Source: Bradyrhizobium stylosanthis
GTDB taxonomy: Bacteria; Pseudomonadota; Alphaproteobacteria; Rhizobiales; Xanthobacteraceae
DNA length: 64,000 nucleotides
Direction: 5' to 3'
Assembly (NCBI RefSeq): GCF_001641335.1
Contig: NZ_LVEM01000001.1
Coordinates: 1,152,580-1,216,579, forward strand
Both the position numbers and the translations under genes were made by a program. The stretch's first letter is position 1. Each line of letters opens with the position of its first letter. The notes under the pieces are model-generated. The model was not told the origin of the DNA. It ran no database searches and was given only the letters and a program-made list of their open reading frames with translations. Shown one piece after another: positions 31,390 through 40,513 of this stretch.

Positions 31390-32721
31390 ATGACGATTGC
31401 GACGGCGGCCACCGCCGACCTCGACGCTGGATTGACGGAGCAGCAGGTCATCAGGAAGATCGCCTGGCGGCTGATGCCGCTGATCATCATCTGCTACTTC
31501 TTCGCGTTCTTCGACCGCGTCAACATCAGCTTTGCCAAAACCGCGCTGCAGGCCGATCTCGGCCTCAGCAACACCGCCTACGGATTTGGCGCCAGCCTGT
31601 TCGTCGTCGGTTACGTCCTGCTGGAAGTGCCGAGCAACATGCTGCTCTATCGTTTCGGCGCACGGCGCTGGATCGCCCGCATCATGATCTCCTGGGGGCT
31701 GGCGACGGCGGCCATGATCTTCGTCCGCAGCGAATGGCAATTCTACGCACTGCGCTTCGTGATCGGCGCCATGGAAGCGGGTTTCGCGCCGGGCATTCTC
31801 TACTATCTGACGCTCTGGTTTCCGAAGTCGCATCGCGGCCGCATGACGTCCGTGTTCTTTCTTGCGACTGCGTTCTCCGGGATCGTCGGCGCGCCGATCT
31901 CCGGCCTCATCCTCAACTATCTGAACGGGCTGCACGGTCTTGCGGGCTGGCAGTGGCTGTTCCTGGCCGGCGGCATTCCCTGCGTCGCCCTTGGCTTCGT
32001 CGTGCTGCTGCGCTTCGACGACGGGATCGCACAGGCCGAATGGTTGAGCGATGACGAGCGCCGGCTGATCTCGGTCCAGCTGGATCGCCAGAACAGCGAG
32101 ATCGGCGAGCATTCGGCGTGGCGCTCGCTGCTCATGCCCGGCGTGCTGCTGCTCGGCTTCATCTACTTCCTGATCCAGATCGCGTCCTACGGCCTCAACT
32201 TCTGGGCTCCCGATCTGATCAAGGCGGCCGGTGGCGGCAGCGCGGCTGCCATCGGCTTCCTGACCGCCGTGCCCTACATCTGCGGCGCCATCTGCATGAT
32301 CATTGTCGGACGCCTGTCGGACGCGTCGGGCGAGCGGCCGAAGTTCGTCGCCGGCCTGGTGCTGGCTGCGGCCGTGGGCTTCTTTGCCTCCGGTGCATTC
32401 GACCGGAATGTCGTCACGCTGGTCGGTTCGCTTGCCATCCTCGGCGCCGGCGTCGTTGCGGCCATCCCGACGTTCTGGACGCTGCCTCCGAAGATCCTGA
32501 CCGGCGCGGGCGCGGCGAGCGGGATCGCGCTGATCAACACGCTGGGGCAGATCGGCGGTATCGTCAGCCCGATCATGGTCGGTTCGGTCAAGGACATGAC
32601 CGGCAGCACGACGCCGGCGCTCTATGTGATCGGGGGCCTGTGCCTGCTTTGCGCCGTCCTGGTTTTGACGGTGCTTCCGCGTGACCTCAAGGCCAAGGAT
32701 CTGGCCGAGCCGATCCGGTAA
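31390..32721 (+). CDS. MFS permease, anion:cation symporter type
   Basis: A 443-residue major facilitator with about 12 membrane helices. CYFFAFFDRVNISFAKTAL in helix 1 and GAMEAGFAPGILYYLTLWFP around helix 5 are typical of the ACS family (tartrate, phthalate, glucarate type carriers), which import organic anions. The ATG at 31390 follows GGAGGAAACC, a strong ribosome-binding site. It closes the CoA-transferase/lyase operon and is the likely importer of its substrate. Confidence 0.92.
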   Translation: MTIATAATADLDAGLTEQQVIRKIAWRLMPLIIICYFFAFFDRVNISFAKTALQADLGLSNTAYGFGASLFVVGYVLLEVPSNMLLYRFGARRWIARIMISWGLATAAMIFVRSEWQFYALRFVIGAMEAGFAPGILYYLTLWFPKSHRGRMTSVFFLATAFSGIVGAPISGLILNYLNGLHGLAGWQWLFLAGGIPCVALGFVVLLRFDDGIAQAEWLSDDERRLISVQLDRQNSEIGEHSAWRSLLMPGVLLLGFIYFLIQIASYGLNFWAPDLIKAAGGGSAAAIGFLTAVPYICGAICMIIVGRLSDASGERPKFVAGLVLAAAVGFFASGAFDRNVVTLVGSLAILGAGVVAAIPTFWTLPPKILTGAGAASGIALINTLGQIGGIVSPIMVGSVKDMTGSTTPALYVIGGLCLLCAVLVLTVLPRDLKAKDLAEPIR

Positions 32722-32739
32722 GGGCGCGACCCATTCGCC

Positions 32740-33042
32740 TCAGTCAGGCAATGAACCGGGCCGGGATGCGCTGTCGATGATGTCATCCCAGCTCTTCCCG
32801 GCCGCGCGGAGAAAGTCGATGGAGGGCCCGGCCGGATTGCCGTATTGGGCAATCGTTCGCGCCCGAATTCTTGTCCTGAGCGGCTCCGGCGTGAGGTCCT
32901 TGAACGCCTTGGCGATCGCGAGGCGCTCGGCATGGACCGCTCTCGCAATGGTCTCGGCCTCAAGGCCCCGGCGCCGCATATCCATGGCCATTTCGGCGAG
33001 CGTCTGCACCTTCCGTTCGTACGCCGAGCGAAGGTCGTTCAT
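32740..33042 (-). CDS. Small hypothetical protein, 100 aa
   Basis: A 100-residue soluble protein with no family I recognise. The first 50 residues are probably helical and charged (MNDLRSAYERKVQTLAEMA), and the rest contains TIAQYGNPAGPSIDFLRAAGKSWDDI, which looks like an ordered C-terminal motif. It lies between the convergent permease and the CAP-domain gene on its own strand. Codon use is similar to that of its neighbours. It could be part of a larger family of RHS- or toxin-associated fragments, but I have no firm support for that. Confidence 0.55.
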   Translation of the reverse strand: MNDLRSAYERKVQTLAEMAMDMRRRGLEAETIARAVHAERLAIAKAFKDLTPEPLRTRIRARTIAQYGNPAGPSIDFLRAAGKSWDDIIDSASRPGSLPD

Positions 33043-33085
33043 GGGCGATGCGCTCTTTCGTATCTGGCCGTCTGCGACGACCAGC

Positions 33086-33667
33086 TCAGATGCAGAGGCT
33101 GAGCAGCTTGATGTGGCAGCTGCTGGATTTGGGCTTGGACTCGGATTTGGGCTTGCTGGCGGGCGCGGCCTCGCGCTTCACTGCGACCAGCGGCTCCGCG
33201 TCCTTGTTGCCCTTGCCTTTACCCTTGCCTTTGGGCTCGTAATCGCCGGCGATCACCATGGCCCAATAGGTGCGCTTGCCGCTGGCGTTCCTGGCGCTGG
33301 CGACGCCGACGCGGGAGGCGTTATGCAGCAACAGGTTCTTGCGGTGCCCGGAGGAGTCGATCCACTGGCCCAGCGTCTTCTCGAAATTGTCGTAGCCATA
33401 GGCGATATTCTCGGCGGCGCGGCCTGCGCCGGCCGGGGCGACGCGCCGGTTGAACGGGCCGAGCGCATCGTGGCTGAGATCGTCCTTTGCCGCCATCGCG
33501 CGGGCCTGGTCCATGGCGATGCGGTCGAGCGTTGAATCGCGGACGACACGGACTTCGCCGTGCTTGAGGCGGAAGCTGGAAATCAGCTCGGCCGCGGAAT
33601 CGGCCATCGCCGGGGCGGCCGAGAGCAGCAGGAGGCTGGCGACGAGAGCGCCAACCACACGATGCAT
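33086..33667 (-). CDS. Secreted CAP-domain protein
   Basis: A 193-residue protein. A signal peptide (MHRVVGALVASLLLLSAAPAMA) is followed by a CAP/SCP domain at about residues 25-145 with the family motifs SHDALGPFNRRV, AENIAYG and SSGHRKNLL. The C-terminal 45 residues are Lys/Gly/Pro-rich (GKGKGKGN) and end with two cysteines in the last ten residues. Bacterial CAP proteins are exported and of unsettled function. I start at the ATG 33667 because the seven residues upstream would disturb the signal peptide. Confidence 0.85.
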   Translation of the reverse strand: MHRVVGALVASLLLLSAAPAMADSAAELISSFRLKHGEVRVVRDSTLDRIAMDQARAMAAKDDLSHDALGPFNRRVAPAGAGRAAENIAYGYDNFEKTLGQWIDSSGHRKNLLLHNASRVGVASARNASGKRTYWAMVIAGDYEPKGKGKGKGNKDAEPLVAVKREAAPASKPKSESKPKSSSCHIKLLSLCI

Positions 33668-33759
33668 TACCGTCGCCCCAGTACCCATGACCCCGCCAAG
33701 TCCGAATGATCCGACCGCTTCTCTATCGCCAATGTGGAGGCTTCATGGCGCGGGCGGCG

Positions 33760-34854
33760 CTAGCCGGCCGGCAGATCGGCCTCGAAATTGAAGCGGTCGC
33801 GCAGGTTCTTTCGCTGCTCCAGGATGTCCTTGAGGAAGGCGCGGTCCTGGTCGTTCTTCATCATCGGCTCGATCAGGTCGAGCTGGTTCATGGCCACCAG
33901 CTGCAGGATCTCGGTGCGCGGCTTGCCACCGGCATCGCGCGGCAGCGCGTGCACCACCTGGATGTGTTCCGGCGGCTTGGGACCCTTGGCCGCCGAAAGC
34001 TCGCTGCGAAGCTGGCCCTCGAGCGTGGCCTGATCGGCTTCGACGAAGGCGTAGAGGCCGACGCCGGAGCGCCGGTCGGCAAAGGCGACGATGGCGGTGT
34101 CGCGCACCGCCGGGTTCTTGCGGATCAGCTCGGCCAGCACCGGCGCATCGTTGACGAGCCGGCGGCCGCCGCCCTCGCGGTCGGTGAAATTGAACAGGCC
34201 GCGCGTGATCGCGCGATAGACCTTCTTGCCCGTGGCAAGCCACAGGCTGGCGGCAAACGACTTCTTCGCCAAGATTGCTCGCTCGCGCGGCGTCAGCGCC
34301 TCAGGGGCGTAGGAGCGCTTGTGCTTGAGCAGGTGGCGGAGATCTTCGTAGGCAAGGATCCGGTAGAGGCGGCCGCGCCGCGCAAAGCAGGCCGCGAGCT
34401 GGAAGTCCGTCACATAGGCGCGGCCGTCGCGGCCGACCAGCCAGTTCTGCTCCTTGGCGAGGTCGTTGTGACAGATGCCGGCGCGGCGCAGCCGCCGCAG
34501 TGCCGCCTTGGCCGAGCGGAAATAGGCGAGGTCGCCATGGGGCTTTGCCAGGTGCAGCGCGACGCCGTCGACGAAGCCGCGCACCAGCGCGCGGCGTCCG
34601 GCCCACAGCAGCTCGGGGCCGACGTTAAGACCCTTGGCGAGTGCCAGCGCATGCTTCTCGCGGGCGAACAGATGGCGCGCCAGAGGGAATGACCACCACG
34701 GCACTTCATCCAGCCGGCGCAGCACCGCGTCGACCTCGCCGCTGTCGCCGCGAAAACGGCCGCGCTCGACGGTCGAGAACACGTCGCGCTTGAGCAGCAC
34801 GCCCTCGGTCCAGCGCGCCGACAGCGTCGCGGCGTCGTCTTTCGGAAGACTCAT
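33760..34854 (-). CDS. Kinase-like protein fused to an AMP-binding-enzyme C-terminal domain
   Basis: A 364-residue protein in two parts. Residues about 50-215 look like a minimal eukaryotic-type/RIO-like kinase: CHNDLAKEQNWL carries Asp131 and Asn137 of a catalytic loop, and VTDFQLA carries the metal Asp150, with DFQ in place of DFG. No clear glycine loop is seen. Residues about 237-325 look like the C-terminal swivel domain of acyl-CoA synthetases, with VRDTAIVAFADRRSG and LPRDAGGKPRTEIL, where Lys311 sits at the adenylation lysine position. No N-terminal adenylation domain is present. Start chosen at MSLPKDD. It lies seven bases after trmFO and is probably co-transcribed. Confidence 0.72.
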   Translation of the reverse strand: MSLPKDDAATLSARWTEGVLLKRDVFSTVERGRFRGDSGEVDAVLRRLDEVPWWSFPLARHLFAREKHALALAKGLNVGPELLWAGRRALVRGFVDGVALHLAKPHGDLAYFRSAKAALRRLRRAGICHNDLAKEQNWLVGRDGRAYVTDFQLAACFARRGRLYRILAYEDLRHLLKHKRSYAPEALTPRERAILAKKSFAASLWLATGKKVYRAITRGLFNFTDREGGGRRLVNDAPVLAELIRKNPAVRDTAIVAFADRRSGVGLYAFVEADQATLEGQLRSELSAAKGPKPPEHIQVVHALPRDAGGKPRTEILQLVAMNQLDLIEPMMKNDQDRAFLKDILEQRKNLRDRFNFEADLPAG

Positions 34855-34861
34855 CGATATC

Positions 34862-36289
34862 TCACGCGGCTGCGGCGATGCGCAAATGATCGGCGATCCA
34901 GCGATCGAGATCGGCAAGCGCCAGCGCGCTCATCGCCTGCTTCTTGGCCACCGTCTTCTCGTTGCCGCGCAGCCGCGTGCCGTCGGGCTTCTTCGTCGGC
35001 GCGCTTGCGAGCGGCGGGAACAGGCCGAAATTGATGTTCATCGGCTGGAACGAGCGCGTGCCCGGCTCGATCGTCTCGATATGGCCGCCGGTGATGTGTC
35101 CGAGCAGGGACCCCAGCGCGGTCGTGTTCGGCGGGCTCGCAAGCGTCTCGCCGCGTGCATCCGCCGCCGCATACAGGCCGGCGATCAGGCCGACGCTCGC
35201 GGATTCCACATAGCCCTCGCAGCCCGTCATCTGGCCGGCGAAACGCAGCCGCGGCTGCGCGCGCAGGCGCAACTGTCCGTCGAGCAGTTTTGGCGAATTC
35301 AGAAAGGTGTTGCGATGCAGGCCGCCGAGGCGGGCAAACTCGGCCTTCTCCAGCCCGGGAATGGTGCGGAAAATGCGCTGCTGCTCGCCGTACTTCAGCT
35401 TGGTCTGGAAGCCGACGATGTTGTAGAGCGTGCCGAGCTTGTTGTCCTGGCGCAGCTGTACGATCGCGTAGGCTTTCGTGGTGGGATCGTGCGGATTGGT
35501 GAGGCCGACCGGCTTCATCGGACCGTGGCGCAAGGTCTCGGGGCCACGCTCCGCCATCACCTCGATCGGCAGGCAGCCGTCGAAATAGGGCGTGTTGGTC
35601 TCCCACTCCTTGAACTCGGTCTTCTCCCCGGAAATCAGCGCGGCGACGAAGCCGTCATACTGCTCCTTGGTCATGGGGCAGTTGATGTAGTCGGCGCCGG
35701 TGCCGCCGGGGCCGACCTTGTCGTAGCGCGACTGAAACCAGGCCACCGACATGTCGATGGATTCGCGATGCACGATCGGCGCGATCGCATCGAAGAAGGC
35801 GAGCGCGTTCTCGTCGGTCAGCTCACGGATGGCGTCGGCGAGCGGCGCAGAGGTGAGGGGGCCGGTGGCAACGATCACGTTGTCCCAGTCCGCCGGCGGC
35901 AGGCCTGCGATCTCGCCGCGGGCGAGCTCGATCAGGGGATGTTCGTTCAGCGCCTTGGTGACGGCCGCCGAGAAACCGTCGCGGTCGACGGCAAGGGCGC
36001 CACCGGCGGGCACCTGGTTGGCATCGGCCGCGCGCATGATCAGCGAGTCGAGGCGGCGCATCTCCGCATGCAGCAGGCCGACGGCGTTGTTGGCGGCGTC
36101 GTCCGAGCGGAAGGAGTTGGAGCAGACGAGCTCGGCGAGCCCGTCGGTGCGGTGCGCCTCGGTCATGCGGGTCGGCCGCATCTCGTGCAGCACCACGGGC
36201 ACGCCCGATTTGGCGACCTGCCAGGCGGCTTCGGAACCGGCAAGGCCGGCACCGATCACGTGCACACGATTTGAATGGGATCCTGTCAT
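34862..36289 (-). CDS. trmFO: Methylenetetrahydrofolate--tRNA-(uracil-54-C5)-methyltransferase
   Basis: A 475-residue FAD-dependent enzyme that forms ribothymidine at position 54 of tRNA with methylenetetrahydrofolate as carbon donor. The FAD-binding motif is [37 protein letters not shown] and [14 protein letters not shown] are family signatures and include the catalytic cysteines. The length is typical. The kinase-like gene starts seven bases after its stop. Confidence 0.94.
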   Translation of the reverse strand: MTGSHSNRVHVIGAGLAGSEAAWQVAKSGVPVVLHEMRPTRMTEAHRTDGLAELVCSNSFRSDDAANNAVGLLHAEMRRLDSLIMRAADANQVPAGGALAVDRDGFSAAVTKALNEHPLIELARGEIAGLPPADWDNVIVATGPLTSAPLADAIRELTDENALAFFDAIAPIVHRESIDMSVAWFQSRYDKVGPGGTGADYINCPMTKEQYDGFVAALISGEKTEFKEWETNTPYFDGCLPIEVMAERGPETLRHGPMKPVGLTNPHDPTTKAYAIVQLRQDNKLGTLYNIVGFQTKLKYGEQQRIFRTIPGLEKAEFARLGGLHRNTFLNSPKLLDGQLRLRAQPRLRFAGQMTGCEGYVESASVGLIAGLYAAADARGETLASPPNTTALGSLLGHITGGHIETIEPGTRSFQPMNINFGLFPPLASAPTKKPDGTRLRGNEKTVAKKQAMSALALADLDRWIADHLRIAAAA

Positions 36290-36363
36290 GGGGCGGACAG
36301 GTAGCGCTTTTCGGCGAGGAGTGGAATCGCCGAGATCGAGTTTTCTGCCTCCGGAAACGACAA

Positions 36364-36382
36364 CGCCCGCACGAGGCGGGCG
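36364..36382 (-). terminator. Terminator of the DUF1127 gene
   Basis: A perfect 7-bp stem (CGCCCGC and GCGGGCG) with a 5-base loop lies about 35 bases after the stop codon of the DUF1127 gene and, read on the minus strand, is followed by a T-rich stretch (TTGTCGTTT). Confidence 0.6.
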
Positions 36383-36416
36383 CTATCGGTCCGTTCCGGT
36401 GAAGGGCTGAACGATA

Positions 36417-36569
36417 TCAGCCCTGATACTGGCCGGCGGCAACGCGCGGGATGTCCGAGCGATCGAGGCCGATGTCGGCCAGTTCGCGATCGCTGAGCTG
36501 GGACAGCTCGGCAACATTGCGCTGATAGTCCCGGAAGGCCTGGATCATGCGGATGAGCGAGAGCAGCAT
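36417..36569 (-). CDS. DUF1127 small protein, 50 aa
   Basis: A 50-residue protein read directly from the minus strand: it starts MLLSLIRMIQAFRDYQRN and contains LSQLSDRELADIGLDRSDI, the hallmark of DUF1127 (YjiS-like) proteins. In alphaproteobacteria small Arg-rich DUF1127 proteins have been linked to RNA binding and to phosphate and carbon metabolism. This copy is only moderately basic. AGGAGA nine bases before the ATG is a good ribosome-binding site, and a hairpin terminator follows. Confidence 0.88.
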   Translation of the reverse strand: MLLSLIRMIQAFRDYQRNVAELSQLSDRELADIGLDRSDIPRVAAGQYQG

Positions 36570-37260
36570 TGGTAGTCTCCTGTAGTTCGATTCAGCCTTT
36601 GCCTAGGCGTCATCGTTGAAATGAATATAAGTGAGAGTGGTGCAGTGCGAAAGTTCCGATGTTGCGACGCAGCTAAGCGATTGGCGCATAGCACTGGTAA
36701 CAGCCGATTAACCTCTCGGCAGGCCCGCTCAATCGCTGGGCGGCCGGCCCCGCTTAGTGCAATAAATTACCGTGAAATCACGGATTTATGGCAGATCATG
36801 CGGTTCCATCGATGCTTGAAATAGGTCGCGTTTTCGTGATCCGCAAGAAAGTGGGGCAGCCTGTAAGCCCAAGTCTCGCATGCGAGAATCGCATGAATGC
36901 GGTCGTCGTATAATTGAATATAAATTCATATCATTGGGTGCTTGCGCCAGGCTTGAGCTGGTAGAAGGGCGAGCGGAGACTTGCAGAGCGCCGGCTTGGG
37001 CCGATTCCGTTCGCCCATCTCTCAGACCGGGCGCATTTGCTTCTTTGGTGCGACGCACACACGCCATGCGTGCGCTGTCGGGTTACGAAGTTGTAATGAA
37101 AATCAGAAGTTCCGCATACGCGCTCTGCGCAGCGCGCAACATCACGCAATTCTCGCGGGGAATTTATTGCGGCAAGTTGCCGCAACCGGGGAAAGTCATG
37201 CCGCAGATTCCGGCAATGTCGCTGGTTCTGGCCCAAGAACAAAAGAAGGAAAGTAACATC
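36570..37260. other. Intergenic stretch with no gene seen
   Basis: About 690 bases between two genes that point away from each other. The composition is less GC-rich than the surroundings. Open frames here are short, lack ribosome-binding sites and show no protein-like codon bias. The stretch must hold the promoters of the DUF1127 gene and of the small secreted protein. I see no convincing RNA gene or repeat. Confidence 0.5.
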
Positions 37261-37524
37261 ATGACGAAGTTACTCGGGGTTATCGCAGTTGCCGCCGTCG
37301 CATTCGCCGTCGCGCCGGCCCAGGCCGCCAAGCACGCCATGGGCGGTTGCAGCGGGGCCAATCTGGAGAAGACGGAGACCGCGATCGAGGCCATGCCCGA
37401 CGGCGACAGCAAGTTCGTCGCGCAGAAGGAGATCGCGGCGGCGCAGGACGCGCTGCTCAACGGCAAAATGGGTGTGTGCGGCACGCACCTGAACAAGGCG
37501 ATGCACGCCACCATGGGCAAGTAA
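37261..37524 (+). CDS. Small secreted protein with two cysteines, 87 aa
   Basis: An 87-residue protein with a signal peptide (MTKLLGVIAVAAVAFAVAPAQA) and a short mature part containing GGCSGANLEKTETAIEAMP and MGVCGTHLNKAM. The two cysteines may form a disulfide in the periplasm. AAGGAAAG lies eight bases before the ATG. The same frame stays open for about 380 bases upstream, but that part has no protein character and the signal peptide fixes this start. No family is recognised. Confidence 0.8.
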   Translation: MTKLLGVIAVAAVAFAVAPAQAAKHAMGGCSGANLEKTETAIEAMPDGDSKFVAQKEIAAAQDALLNGKMGVCGTHLNKAMHATMGK

Positions 37525-37538
37525 ACGCAACCCAAGAG

Positions 37539-37576
37539 AGGGCCGGTCGCCTGGCGGTCGGCCCTGCGCTTTTTGT
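37539..37576. terminator. Terminator between convergent genes
   Basis: AGGGCCG and CGGCCCT form a perfect 7-bp stem around a 13-base loop, followed by TGCGCTTTTTG. It lies between the stop of the small secreted protein and the stop of the convergent lytic transglycosylase. Confidence 0.7.
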
Positions 37577-37588
37577 TGATTGTTGCTC

Positions 37589-38413
37589 TTAAGGAGCGCG
37601 CGCGAGCTGGGTGGCGAAATAGGCGACCGTCTTGGAATAGACCTCGCTCTTGTTCCACTGCTGGAGCACCGCGAAGTTCGGGCCGCCCGGCTGCCAGTCC
37701 TTGCCCTTCTGCCAGCCATAGCCGGCGAGATAATTGGCGGTGGAGGCGAGCACGTCGGGTGCGTTGTGCAGCAGGTCGCGCTTGCCGTTGCCGTCGAAAT
37801 CGACGGCGTATTTCATCCATGACGAGGGCATGAACTGGGTCTGGCCGAGCTCGCCGGCCCATGCGCCCTTCATGTCGGCCGGCGCGAGGTCGCCGCGCTG
37901 GACGATGCGCAGCGCATCCATCAGCTCGCCGCGAAACTGCTCGGCGCGCCGGCAGTCATAGGCCAGCGTCGCCAGCGAGCGGATGGTGGCGAACTTGCCG
38001 GTGTTGACGCCGAAGTCGGTCTCCAGCCCCCAGATCGCGACCAGCACTTCGCCGGGCACGCCGTAGGTCTGCTCGATGCGCGACAGCACCGAGCCGTATT
38101 GCTTCATCATGTTGGAGCCGCGCGTCATCCGCGGCGGCACCATGCGGCCGGAAAACTCCTCGAAGGTCTGGGTGAAGACCTTTTGCGAGCGGTCGCGCTT
38201 GAGCACGCTCTCGTCGAGCGTCACGCCTGCAAGCCCCGCGGCGATGGCCTGCTGCGAGATGCCCTTGGCGGCGGCGTCGGTTTTGAAGTCCGCAAGCCAG
38301 GCGTCGAAATTGCCCGAGCCGCAGGCCACAGCGGCAAGCGCTGGCTGGGCGGACAGGATGGATGCGGAGAGGGCGAGGGCTGCGAGAGCGAGACGAGAAA
38401 TCGTCGGGGTCAT
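37589..38413 (-). CDS. Lytic murein transglycosylase, MltB family
   Basis: A 274-residue exported enzyme that cleaves peptidoglycan glycan strands with formation of anhydro-muramic acid. After a signal peptide ending SAQPALA comes the GH103-type SLT fold. The catalytic Glu131 is in IWGLETDFGVN, and GELGQTQFMPSSWMKYAVDFDGNGKRD (key part GQTQFMPS) is the family signature. It lacks the C-terminal peptidoglycan-binding domain of some relatives. I start at MTPTISRLAL because the 13 residues upstream are not signal-like. Confidence 0.92.
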   Translation of the reverse strand: MTPTISRLALAALALSASILSAQPALAAVACGSGNFDAWLADFKTDAAAKGISQQAIAAGLAGVTLDESVLKRDRSQKVFTQTFEEFSGRMVPPRMTRGSNMMKQYGSVLSRIEQTYGVPGEVLVAIWGLETDFGVNTGKFATIRSLATLAYDCRRAEQFRGELMDALRIVQRGDLAPADMKGAWAGELGQTQFMPSSWMKYAVDFDGNGKRDLLHNAPDVLASTANYLAGYGWQKGKDWQPGGPNFAVLQQWNKSEVYSKTVAYFATQLARAP

Positions 38414-38542
38414 CAGATGAAATGGATTCCGTGAAGTGATCTGACCGGCCACGCAATCTCGGTCGGAACCGCGGCCAAAGCAAGGCGTCTGGCAACGCCC
38501 GGTCCTGCCCGGAGCCGGGCAGGACCGGATGTCACGCGATCG

Positions 38543-39451
38543 TTAGGCGCCTGTCCTGTTACGCCAGGGGAACAGATTGGCCGGGAAGTCGGCGGCCGGC
38601 TTGCGCGGACGATGCGGCGGGGGCGGGACGGGCCGCGCGCCGGGATCGGACGCGATCACCTTGCGGTAGAGATGCCAGGTGGCGTGGCCGAGCAGGGGGA
38701 TGACGACGGCGAGGCCGAGGAACGCCGGGATCGTGCCGAGCGCGAGCAGCACCGCCACGATCACACCCCACGCCGCCATCGGCACCGGGTTCTTCGCGAC
38801 GACGCGCAGCGAGGTGACCATCGCCTCGAACGCGCCGGCATGGCGGTCGAGCATCAGGGGGAACGACACCGCGCTGATGCAGAGCGCGGCGAGCGCGAAC
38901 AGGAAGCCTGCACCGCAGCCGACCATGATCAGCCACCAGCCTTGCCGGGTCGTCAGCACGCGCGTGAGGAAGTCCGAGATCCCGGTGACGCCCTCATAGC
39001 CGAAGGCCGCGACATAGATCGCCTGCGCGGTCGCGACCCAGGTCACGAACAGCGCGAGCAGCAGCGTGCCGAGGCCGAGCATCGCGCCGAACGACGGCGA
39101 GCGCAGCACCTCCATGGCATCCCAGGCGCTGGCCTCCTCATAGCGTTCGCGCCGGCTGGAAAGCTCATAGAGGCCGAGCGCTGCGAACGGGCCGATCAGG
39201 GCGAAGCCCGCGGCCAGCGGAAACAGCAGCGGCAATACCGAATAGCCCATCGCCACGCGGGCGATCACGAGGCCCAGTACCGGATAGATCACGCACAGGA
39301 TGATGGCGTGGCTCGGAACCGCCTTGAAATCCTCCCAGCCGCGCCGGAGCGCCTCGTGCAGGTCGGACAGTTGGATGGTTCGAATGACAGGTCCAGCCGC
39401 ATCCGCGGGCTGGGCCATGGTGGGGACATTGCCCTGGTAGAGTGTGGCCAT
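38543..39451 (-). CDS. DUF2189 integral membrane protein
   Basis: A 302-residue protein with about six membrane segments. The N-terminal cytoplasmic part ends in LHEALRRGWEDFKAVPSHAI, the typical entry to DUF2189 proteins, followed by GFALIGPFAALGLYELSRR-type sequence. The C-terminus is Pro/Arg-rich. Function is unknown for the family. The 334-base gap to the next gene should hold both divergent promoters. Confidence 0.85.
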   Translation of the reverse strand: MATLYQGNVPTMAQPADAAGPVIRTIQLSDLHEALRRGWEDFKAVPSHAIILCVIYPVLGLVIARVAMGYSVLPLLFPLAAGFALIGPFAALGLYELSSRRERYEEASAWDAMEVLRSPSFGAMLGLGTLLLALFVTWVATAQAIYVAAFGYEGVTGISDFLTRVLTTRQGWWLIMVGCGAGFLFALAALCISAVSFPLMLDRHAGAFEAMVTSLRVVAKNPVPMAAWGVIVAVLLALGTIPAFLGLAVVIPLLGHATWHLYRKVIASDPGARPVPPPPHRPRKPAADFPANLFPWRNRTGA

Positions 39452-39785
39452 GGTCGCTAGCTCCCTTGCCGGGCAGCCGCACGCGACGCCGGCAAACGGC
39501 GCAAGCGGCCGCTCTTCTCTGAGTTTCGCGATTCCAACCAGACGCGAATTCCGGAGGGGATCGCGAGTTGAGCGTGGAGGCTACTCCCAATTCCGAGTCC
39601 TGTCCCTCACGCTTGGGTGAAATTCGATGCCGCAGTGCAACTTCGACGAATGTCATTCGGTCGTCATTTCGCCGCAGATAAGCTCATGCTGCTTGCCGGT
39701 TCGCAGAACGCGAGCGCAACGCAGTAACTTCGTCTATAAGTGGCCACTCCAGGCCCTTCCAACGGATCCTTTTCGGGGAGCAGAC
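39452..39785. other. Intergenic stretch between divergent genes
   Basis: 334 bases without a supported gene. Short open frames here are extensions of the flanking genes into non-coding DNA. No repeat or hairpin stands out. Confidence 0.5.
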
Positions 39786-40187
39786 ATGAGCATTTTCGGA
39801 AAAATCATGAGCGCGATCTTCGGCGGCCAGCCGGCTTCCGCCGCGCCCGCCGGTGGCGCAGCTCCGGGTAGTGCCCCCGCAGGGACCGCGCCGGGCGCAT
39901 CGGCGCCGGCAGGTGCGCCCATGGCAGCCGTCGACGTCGCTGCCATCGTCGACAAGGCGGTCGCCGCGCACAAGGGCGAGAAGCTGGAATGGCGCACCTC
40001 GATCGTCGATCTCATGAAGGCGCTCGACATCGATTCCAGTCTTGCGGCGCGCAAGGACCTCGCCAAGGAGCTCGGCTATACCGGCGACATGAACGACTCG
40101 GCCAGCATGAACGTCTGGCTGCACAAGCAGGTGATGTCCAAGCTCGCCGCCAATGGCGGTAAGCTGCCGCCCGAGATCAAGCACTGA
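39786..40187 (+). CDS. DUF3597 protein
   Basis: A 133-residue protein. The N-terminus MSIFGKIMSAIFGG is followed by an Ala/Pro/Gly-rich linker (residues 16-47). A compact C-terminal DUF3597 domain contains GEKLEWRTSIVDLMKALDID and ARKDLAKELGYTGD. The domain is found in many proteobacteria, sometimes next to LysM modules, and its function is unknown to me. AGGAGCAGAC-like sequence (GGGGAGCAG) before the ATG is a good ribosome-binding site. Confidence 0.85.
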   Translation: MSIFGKIMSAIFGGQPASAAPAGGAAPGSAPAGTAPGASAPAGAPMAAVDVAAIVDKAVAAHKGEKLEWRTSIVDLMKALDIDSSLAARKDLAKELGYTGDMNDSASMNVWLHKQVMSKLAANGGKLPPEIKH

Positions 40188-40206
40188 CCGATCCCTCGGT
40201 CGTCGA

Positions 40207-40236
40207 AGGGCCCGCCATTGCGCGGGCCCTTTTTGC
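40207..40236. terminator. Strong bidirectional terminator
   Basis: AGGGCCCGC and GCGGGCCCT form a perfect 9-bp stem with a 6-base loop, flanked by a T run on the plus strand. It lies between the convergent DUF3597 and GNAT genes. Confidence 0.85.
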
Positions 40237-40237
40237 A

Positions 40238-40513
40238 TCAGGCGACGAGGTCGGCATCCTCCGGATGCCTGTCGAGATAATCGACGACGAAGCCGCAGCC
40301 GGCGATAACCTTCTTGCCGTCGCGGCGGATCAGCTCCAGCGCACCCTTGACCAGCTCCGAGGCGATGCCGCGGCCGCGCAGCGCGCGCGGCGTCTCGGTG
40401 TGGGTGATGATCACCGCCGACGGTGTCAGCCGGTAATTGGCGAAGGCGACCTCGCTGCCGACATCGAGCTCGAAACGGCTTTTGTCCTTGTTGTCGCGTA
40501 CCGATGCCGCCAT
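40238..40513 (-). CDS. Small GNAT-family N-acetyltransferase (YjdJ-like), 91 aa
   Basis: A 91-residue minimal GNAT domain. The acetyl-CoA loop region reads ALRGRGIASELVKGAL, and VIAGCGFVVDYLDRHPE is the usual end of this short family. The ATG at 40513 (MAASVRDNKDK) gives the family length, although the frame remains open upstream. A paralogue is encoded at 42197-42472. The substrate is unknown. Confidence 0.87.
   Translation of the reverse strand: MAASVRDNKDKSRFELDVGSEVAFANYRLTPSAVIITHTETPRALRGRGIASELVKGALELIRRDGKKVIAGCGFVVDYLDRHPEDADLVA

Noticed and set aside
36880..37260. Upstream extension of the small secreted protein to 214 codons
   Set aside because: The signal peptide and AAGGAAAG ribosome-binding site at 37261 define the start. 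The upstream codons look non-coding.
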